From NCBI GenBank assembly GCA_020080175.1, contig JAGHQL010000114.1:22851-86850 (forward strand): a stretch of DNA of 64,000 bases, written 5' to 3'. The first letter of the stretch is position 1, and every line of letters starts with the position of its first letter. Origin of the DNA: Glutinoglossum americanum. Taxonomy: Eukaryota; Ascomycota; Geoglossomycetes; Geoglossales; Geoglossaceae. A model generated the notes under the pieces. It had not been told where the DNA came from and searched no databases. It saw only the letters and a program-made list of their open reading frames with translations. Positions 56,801 through 64,000 of this stretch are shown here, piece after piece. Both the position numbers and the translations under genes were made by a program.

Positions 56801-59800
56801 TGCTCAATACTGACCAACATAGCAGTAAACTGAAGGGTCGAAGGATGACTAAGGAGGACTTTATAAAAAATAATCGAGGCATCAATGACAGCGCTGATCT
56901 CCCGGATGAATATCTTGGTGGTATATTTGATGAGATTGCCGGCAACGAGATTGTCCTAGATACAGAGCGTGACAGTGCTGCTGCTCTTGGTCTGACTGCT
57001 CAGACAACTGGCATTGCAGCAAATATTGGCCAGGCATTAGCGACTGTCGGGCGGGATCTTCAAAGAGAGGCCTATGTCCAAGCGTCTGAAGAGATGTCGA
57101 ATAAGACAGAGCAGCTGTTTCGGAGCCTTTTGCGGGCTCAGCGGAGAAACGCATCAAAGCCGACCCTCTCACGATTTATACCTGCCTCGTCCTTTAGACA
57201 CGTTGGTCCAATGTTTGAAGTTACATGGATGTCTTTCCTCTCTGGCCTCTCTGGGCAAGCCCAGGATACGCAAGACTTGGAGACTATCAGGCTATGTATG
57301 GAGGGTTTGAAGCTTTCTATCCGCATCGCATGCCTCTTTGAACTCGACACCCCGCGGGTCGCGTTCGTATCCGCCTTAGCTAAGTTTACTAACCTTAACA
57401 ATCTAAGTGAGATGATGCCAAAGAATGTGGAGGCACTTAAAGTGCTTTTGGAGGTTGCTCAGATCGACGGCAACTGTTTGGGAGGCTCGTGGAGAGACGT
57501 TCTTACTTGCATAAGCCAGCTCGAGCGATTCCAGCTCATATCTGGCGGTGTGGATGAAGGGTTTGTACCCGATGTATCACAAGCCCGCATTGTTCACCAG
57601 GAGAGACCCGAATCTGCCTCATCTCGGAAATCTATACAGTCTGGCCGCCCACGAAAGGCCCGCCCTGCGGCTGACAATAAGTCGGGCAGCAGGAACACAA
57701 AGTATTTGCCAGATGTCGCGCAAGAAAGCCGTTCGAGAGAGGTAATTATTGCGGTAGACCGGATATTTGCTAACACTGGGAATCTCTCTGGTGGCGCGAT
57801 AGTTCATTTTGTGAGAGCTCTCAGCGAGGTGAGCTGGCAGGAGATCCAATCGTCAGGTGAAAGCGAGTCTCCAAGAACGTTCAGCCTCCAAAAACTAGTG
57901 GAGATCAGCTACTACAACATGAACCGGGTTCGGTTCGAGTGGGCGGCGCTGTGGCAGATTCTTGGAGAGCACTTCAATCAGGTCGGTTGCCACACTAACC
58001 CAACTGTGGTATATTTCGCCCTTGACTCGCTTCGTCAACTCTCCATGCGTTTCATGGAGATCGAGGAACTGCCTGGATTCAAGTTCCAGAAGGACTTTCT
58101 AAAGCCATTCGAACACGTCATGGCAAATAGCAGTGTAGTAGCTGTGAAGGATATGGTCCTCCGTTGCCTTATTCAGATGATTCAAGCACGTGGCAACAAC
58201 ATTCGTTCAGGTTGGCGGACCATGTTTGGTGTTTTTACAGTTGCTGCCAGGGAGCCTTATGGTAGGCTAATCCAATAGAGGTCACATCCTGACATTGCTA
58301 ATCTTTACGCAGAGGGTATCGTCAACCTTGCTTTCGACAACGTTACGCAGATTTATAATACTCGGTTTGGTATCGTCATATCACAGGGAGCATTCGCTGA
58401 CCTGGTGGTATGTCTAACGGAATTCTCTAAGAACCAGAAATTTCAGAAAAAGTCTTTACAAGCGATAGAGACATTGAAATCCACGATCCCTAAGATGCTA
58501 AAGACACCAGAGTGCCCACTATCACGCGTAAATGATACGAACAATGATGGGTCTAAGCAAACAACCCAAACTCCGCCAAAACAACTAGCTAGAACGACAA
58601 ACGAGGAGCAATTCTGGTTTCCAGTGCTTTTTGCATTTCATGATGTTTTGATGACTGGAGATGATTTAGAAGTCAGATCACGGTAGGCTACGTACGAAAT
58701 AAACGATTAGGCTTCATACTAAGTAATTTGTCTCCACAGCGCTCTTACCTATCTATTCGAATCGCTCCATAAGTATGGCGGCGACTTCCCTCCAGACTTC
58801 TGGGATATGCTGTGGCGACAGCTCTTATATCCTATCTTCATGGTCCTCAAGTCGAAGTCCGAAATGTCAAAGGTTTTGAATCACGAGGAGCTCTCAGTCT
58901 GGCTATCAACAACAATGATTCAGGCGTTGCGGAATATGATTGCTCTGTTCACCCACTATTTTGAATCTCTTGAATACATGCTGGACAGATTCCTCGACCT
59001 TTTGACCTTATGCATATGTCAAGAAAATGACACGATAGCGCGTATAGGCAGCAACTGCTTGCAACAGCTGATACTACAGAATGTAACCAAGTTCGAGCCG
59101 AAACATTGGACAAAAATAGTAGGGGCGTTTGTCGAGTTGTTCGACCGAACCACTGCGTATCAGCTCTTTTCTGCGGCCACCTCATCATCGGGGTCGTCAT
59201 TCTCTTCACATTCTGCCAAAACACCAACCCAGACTGAAGGATTTTCGAATGACCTTCAGCTGACAACCACCCCAGCTGAAGAAGATCCGCCAATGAGTGT
59301 GGGCACTGAGAATTCCCTAAAGATAAATGGGCTACCACTGTCGAGCGGCCCGGCAGTCATGGCCGAGGACATGGACAACGCTGGCGAGTCGGGTCGGCAT
59401 GCCAATTCTCCAGGCCAGAAACAAATCGCATCCGAGCTTGAAGATTACAAACCGCAAGCTGGGATTCAACAACAACCGGTAGTTGTAACGGCGGCCCGGC
59501 GAAGGTTCTTCAACAAGATCATTACGAAATGCGTTCTGCAATTATTAATGATTGAAACGGTCAATGAGCTCTTTTCGAACGATACCGTGTATGCTCAGAT
59601 ACCGAGTCCGGAGCTTCTTCGATTGATGGCCGTGTTGAAGAAGAGCTTTTTGTTCGGCAAGAAGTTCAATGCCGACAAAGAACTACGAATGCGGCTTTGG
59701 CGCGAGGGCTTCATGAAGCAGCCTCCAAATCTCCTAAAGCAAGAGAGCGGAAGCGCTGCGACATACGTAAGTATCTTGCTTAGGATGTATCACGATGAGG

Positions 59801-60235
59801 GTGCAGAGCGGAAACGAAGCCGGTCCGAAACCGAAGCTGCACTGATACCGTTAGTCTCTCTCCTTACATTACAGTTAGAAAATTGCTAATGCGCTGTTTT
59901 GGTCCAGTCTCTGCGAGGATATCATTCGCAGTTACACCCTTCTTGATGAGGAGACACAGCAGCGCAACATCATGGCGTGGCGACCTGTCGTTGTAGATGT
60001 GATGGAGGGTTACACTAACTTTCCAAGAGAAGGATTCGAGAAGCATATCGAAAAGTTCTACCCTCTTGCCGTGGATCTACTGTGCCGGGACCTAGGAGTT
60101 GATGTCAGGCTTGCTCTGCTAGGACTGCTGCGTCGCATTGGGGAGATTAGGATGGGAATGTCGCCCGCGGCAACACCCACTACTCCAACAAGCAGCGGTA
60201 CCTTCAATGGGAGGCGAACTAGCAGGGGGAGATAG
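53831..60235 (+). CDS. SEC7: Sec7 family ARF guanine nucleotide exchange factor (Golgi)
   Basis: Large trans-Golgi exchange factor that activates Arf1 for vesicle formation. Exons 53831-55639, 55700-55884, 55938-58261, 58313-58682, 58740-59849 and 59908-60235 give 2041 aa (yeast Sec7: about 2000). A 190-residue disordered N-terminus precedes the DCB region. The HUS box (LVEIYLNYDCDRTALDNMF) crosses exon 2/3. The Sec7 domain is at about 816-1003: KAKQRKTALINGIKQFN, FRLPGEAQKIDRFM with the catalytic glutamate finger Glu914, and NADTAYVLAYSVIMLNTDQH. Downstream HDS regions include FEVTWMSFLSGLSGQAQD and GDFPPDFWDMLWRQLLYPIF. The end is Thr/Ser/Arg-rich. Size and the HUS/HDS order indicate Sec7/BIG, not Gea/GBF. 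An apparent GTAAGT at 59766 is coding (SAATYVSILLRMYHD). Confidence 0.95.
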
Positions 60236-60682
60236 GCGCTGGAGGTTCAAACCCGTTCTGTTAAGGTACTCTGTCAGGGTTTCTGTTATATCTTTTAGTT
60301 TAATTTCAAGCATCCATGGAGTACATCGCTCCCTCGAGCAATTTAGTCTCGAATGTATCCGAATAGAGCTCCCCAAAAAAAAATTGTAGAACAATGGCTG
60401 AATTATAGTCAACATCTAAGCATATTGCCTGTAATGGTCGATAAACAAAATATCAATAGTGCAGTAAGCGCTAAAACTTCCTTTTCTGTTTACGTGACAT
60501 TGCAGAGGCGCAACTGCCAATCAAAGGTGCAGGATGCTTAAGGCTCGTTAATATGAAATTTGGCGCGTGGACTTTTCTCCCCGAGCCTCAACCACTTCAC
60601 ATCCCCATTGACCCGAAGTTCAGCTTCTTCATCGTCGATAAACCATCTAGATCTGTCTCTTTCGATTAGAATATTGCTCAGG
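60236..60682. promoter_or_regulatory. Intergenic region SEC7 to malate dehydrogenase
   Basis: Tandem plus-strand genes; contains the SEC7 3' UTR and the malate dehydrogenase promoter. An eight-A run lies near 60375. No gene recognised. Confidence 0.5.
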
Positions 60683-62045
60683 ATGTTCACTGCACGCCAA
60701 ACGTTCACCTCCTTTCAGAGAAGGGCCTTCTCAGCCTCCTCCAGGCAGGTATGCAAAAATTCCTCACAGTATATTGCTTTTGCTTCATCGGGTGGTCACA
60801 TCGAGAATTGGGGCTTCACACAGTCAGATACTAAAGACTTGATTGACAGTCATCTAAAGTGACCGTCTTGGGTGCGTCTGGCGGCATTGGGCAGCCACTG
60901 TCGCTGCTGTTGAAGCTCAATCCCCGGGTCACGGAGCTTGCTCTCTACGACATCCGCGGTGCACCAGGTAGGTTTGAGGCATATAGCGATGATTCCAATT
61001 ACATCTAAAGAAAAGGGATGTAACATGCAAATCTCCTCGTAGGGGTTGCCGCCGATATCTCCCACATCAACACCAATAGCAAGGTAAAACTTCCAAACCA
61101 AGGGAATGCGGGACCCCTCAAGTTAATAGGATATCAAGGTTACCGGTTACATCCCAACCACCGAAGGTCTTCGGGAGGCCCTCAGCGGGACTGAAGTTGT
61201 GCTCATCCCTGCTGGCGTTCCTCGCAAGCCCGGAATGACCCGCGACGGTATGGTCACCGCCAGCCACTCTTACATGATGAGCCATCACTAATTACTCCAC
61301 AGATTTGTTCAATACCAACGCTTCGATCGTCCGGGATTTGGCCAAGGCAGCAGCTGACTCCGCTCCTGATGCCAACATTCTCGTCATATCGAACCCTGTG
61401 AGTCCTGTGAAGTAACAGGGACTGATTAAAATATTTGTCAACTACTGACCCCCCCCCCCTCCCACGAAACAGGTAAATTCCACTGTGCCCATTGTAGCCG
61501 AAATCTTCAAGTCCCGGGGCGTTTACAACCCAAAGCGCCTGTTTGGTGTGACCAGCTTAGATGTCGTCCGCGCCTCTCGTTTTATCTCCGAAGTCAAGGG
61601 CACCAACCCGGCCAATGAAAACGTAACCGTCGTTGGTGGTCACTCTGGTGTTACCATTGTCCCGCTTATCTCGCAGTCTAACCATCCTAACATCTCTGGT
61701 GAAACGCTCGACAAGCTGGTCAATCGGATACAATTTGGAGGTGATGAGGTTGTGAAAGCAAAGGATGGTGCCGGCTCCGCTACTCTCTCTATGGCAATGG
61801 CAGGCGCGAGGTTTGCCGAGAGCCTCTTAAAGGCATCGCAGGGGCAGAAGGGTGTCATCGAACCAACATTCGTCGAAAGTCCGCTTTACAAGGAAAAGGG
61901 CATCGATTTCTTTGCATCGAGAGTAGAGCTGGGCCCCAAGGGTGTCGAGAAGATTTATCCGATCGGCAAGATCAACGACTATGAGCAGAAGCTGGTCGAT
62001 GCTTGCTTGATCGACTTGAGGAAGAACATCGAGAAGGGTCCGTAG
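60683..62045 (+). CDS. MDH1: Malate dehydrogenase, mitochondrial
   Basis: NAD-dependent oxidation of malate to oxaloacetate in the citric acid cycle. Six exons, 60683-60748, 60850-60967, 61043-61083, 61139-61247, 61303-61397 and 61473-62045, give 333 aa. The first exon ([22 protein letters not shown]) is a typical Arg/Ser-rich, acid-free mitochondrial presequence. The NAD-binding loop is [19 protein letters not shown] (residues 26-44). Substrate-binding arginines lie in [15 protein letters not shown], and the catalytic His near residue 199 in [13 protein letters not shown]. No C-terminal SKL/PRL-like tripeptide, so a peroxisomal form is unlikely. The 61398-61472 intron carries a run of nine or ten C before its acceptor. 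Confidence 0.95.
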
Positions 62046-63400
62046 CTGCTCCCTCCGTTGCTTTGATCGCCATTACGATGCTGGAAACGCTAACCAATCG
62101 TGTGACGGTCAGGTGTTGCTTTTGTCAAGCAAAACCCAGGCTCTTAAAACGCTCGTCCGTATTGGTGAGAGTGAAACGGAGTTAGCAGATACCAATATTG
62201 TACAATGAAAGAAACTGGTGGAAAGAGGTCTTGTGGTTATTGCAGAGGTGGCCGTCTTGTCGCTAGGTGGGAGAGTGGAATTTGCCGCTGGGCAGGAAAA
62301 CTGTAGATCCCTGTTGCGCTTTGCACCATAATCTTCCTCTTCCAGTTCGTCTCAGATCCCCCCACTCCATCAAATCGTTTTACCAGCCCATGTGATACTT
62401 TGCTCCAGGTGCCTCTTTGTTGCGTGCCGTTTCTGCCTCGGGCCCCTTCGAGATGCCCGAGAGCATGATCTCGAGCGTTGCTTTAGCCCGGCCTCCCCGA
62501 CTCTCTACTTCACCGCCCATGGCAGGGCAAGTTACCGGCGTAACCCCTGGTACACCCAGCTCGGAGCAATGACTCGATCAGAAACGAGGCGGCGATGGAC
62601 AACGGCGGTGGCAGGCGACAACAGAGTCATCGAGCATCCGCCGTCCGCCACTGCTTGCATCCATCCCGAGTGTCGCCCGCCCTGCCCAGGCGATGCGAAT
62701 CCCAAGTGGGGGGCACATGTACAGTACCATGACTCGAGATACCCTAACGCCTCACTAATCTCAGCGACGGGCAAAGATGCCTAACCCAGCAGCTATAACC
62801 CATATTTTCCGCACGGCGCCCTTCGTTTGTTGCCCTAGGATACATGTATTTGCTTGGAAGCCGCGTACCCTCTTCTGCGCCCACCTTGGCGAGTCAACAA
62901 TCGGTAGAAGCGCAATTTCGAGGGCTTGGAGGAGAAAGGAATAACCTTTCGCCCGGTGAGAAAATTTTTCGGTTCATACGGATTTTGTGGTGCGGTGAAT
63001 GGTAGTTAAATTCCGCATTCAGACTTTCTCCCAAGGTTCACAATGCCGTCCTCCCTTTCCCATACTCCCCCGTATTTCCTCCCGAAGAGAATGCGGAATA
63101 ACTAAACCGGATAAAAAAAGAAGGGCAGAGCCGATGGTTGAAACTGTCGATGTTTGCCTGGGGGTGCACTATATTATACTCTCGTGGGTTGTTCCGTGGC
63201 CGATGCGGCTCAAGCGGGCGAACAACCAAGTTTGTTTCACAGCGGCAAAAGGCACGTCCCCGCAAAACACAAAGATCTCCACGAGGCCCGGCACGGGTCT
63301 CAGCCGAGAGTTCACGACAAGGCAAAGGGCAAGGCAAAGAGGGCAAGACGACCGGGGAGCAGAATCGAATAAGACAAAATAAACATGCCCCGAATCGTTA
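62046..63400. other. Downstream region of MDH1, no supported gene
   Basis: Several open frames (for example 62392-62784 plus and 62999-63382 plus) lack domains and splice partners, and both strands are open to similar extents. I call no gene here. Confidence 0.45.
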
Positions 63401-63417
63401 TATGGTGTAATCGTAAT

Positions 63418-63630
63418 AGACGTACATGTACGTACATGTACGTACTTTGTGTACATACAGTACGTACATGCCACCGCCAGGGCACGATATACATGGAAGA
63501 GAGTGGGGGAGAGGGTGCGCACGCACCTACTACTCCCGCCCAACATACGTGCACCGCACCCAGACATACATACAATACATACATACAATACATACATACA
63601 TACATACATGCACACATACATGTACGGTAC
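63418..63630. repeat. TACA/GTAC microsatellite tracts
   Basis: Alternating TACGTACATG units (63418-63472) and, after a 90-bp gap, TACATACA units (about 63563-63632). The open frames across them are only translations of the repeats. Confidence 0.85.
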
Positions 63631-63862
63631 ATACAGGCCATCCAAAACGTCGCGAATATTTTTACCTCCAGGAACGGGGAACCAGGAGCGGAGAGCAAGG
63701 CAAGGGAGAAAAAAAGATATGCACAAACTCCCCCAGCCAGCTCGCCGTTCCCTATCCTATTTTATTCTATCCTACCCTATCCCATTCTATTTACCCATTT
63801 ACCCAACCCATACAGCCCCAACCTGGAGACCGGGGTTACACGAAGACGCATCGCATCGCATC

Positions 63863-64000
63863 GCCCCCTCAGGAAAAAAAAAAAAAAAAAAACCACAAAC
63901 GCCGCAGCGAGCCCCTCCACCACCCAAAAAAACTCGTGAGAAAGCTAGCTAGCCCCCCCCCCCCCTCCCCCCAAAACCCCCCACACCCCCCCGACACGAC
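63863..64000. repeat. Homopolymer-rich end: poly(A) then poly(C)
   Basis: A short GCATC repeat at about 63848-63863 leads into an A-run of about 19 and then C-rich sequence with long C-runs from 63951 to the window end. Confidence 0.85.

Noticed and set aside
59760-59785. GTAAGT inside SEC7 exon 5 as a splice donor
   Set aside because: The sequence across it encodes a conserved block (SAATYVSILLRMYHD) and no acceptor preserves the frame.
62392-62784. 130-codon frame downstream of MDH1
   Set aside because: No domain, and the opposite strand is open over the same stretch.
63385-63952. Frames of 167-184 codons at the window end
   Set aside because: They are translations of TACA microsatellites and homopolymers.
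1-64000. CRISPR array, secondary-metabolite cluster, retrotransposon, viral insertion
   Set aside because: None of the expected spaced repeats, PKS/NRPS motifs, LTR/polyprotein motifs or viral genes is visible on either strand.

Overview
The window is nuclear DNA of a filamentous ascomycete (Pezizomycotina). Dense genes carry short introns, mostly about 45-110 nt, with GT..AG ends and CTAAC/CTGAC-like branch sites. The set mixes housekeeping genes with fungal or ascomycete families: the Pil1/Lsp1 eisosome protein, Ssr4 of SWI/SNF-RSC, a fibroin-3-related membrane protein and an intracellular-type fungal tyrosinase. I cannot name class or genus. I see no transposon, rRNA gene, intact tRNA, CRISPR array or secondary-metabolite cluster.

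Layout. 1-14 kb: RNA polymerase I subunit RPA135 (+) converges on the AP endonuclease Apn1 (-), which diverges from a fibroin-3-related protein (+); a poorly supported interval follows, then a SAM-dependent methyltransferase (+). 14-20 kb: Pil1/Lsp1 (+), proteasome beta5/Pre2 (+) and a GC-rich four-helix membrane protein (+). 20-32 kb: tyrosinase (-), Ssr4 (-) diverging from Vps71 (+), then an F-box protein (-) diverging from Mn-superoxide dismutase (+). 32-47 kb: a large intronless disordered protein (-), a BLM/Sgs1-type RecQ helicase (+), and a Dhr2-type DEAH helicase (-). 47-54 kb: P5A ATPase Spf1 (-) and pyruvate dehydrogenase E2 (-), the latter divergent from the Sec7 ARF-GEF (+). 60-62 kb: mitochondrial malate dehydrogenase (+). 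The last 2 kb is largely low-complexity sequence.

Themes. Two genome-maintenance enzymes (Apn1, RecQ), two chromatin-remodelling subunits sharing one intergenic promoter (Ssr4/Vps71), two ribosome-synthesis factors (RPA135, Dhr2), secretory/membrane factors (Sec7, Spf1, Pil1) and mitochondrial carbon metabolism (Lat1, Mdh). This is ordinary gene-rich euchromatin, not a functional cluster. Exon borders below were read by eye from splice signals; every listed multi-exon model keeps one frame from start to stop.

I did not find a convincing new multi-gene system. The most interesting points are gene-structure and regulatory ones: an SPF1 start codon apparently split by an intron whose retention leaves an in-frame N-terminal extension; a six-codon uORF overlapping the RecQ start; CACGTG boxes near several starts; a telomere-like box upstream of RPA135; two GC-AG introns; and a tyrosinase with Met in place of the usual Asn of its HHxNVDR motif and a His-rich linker.
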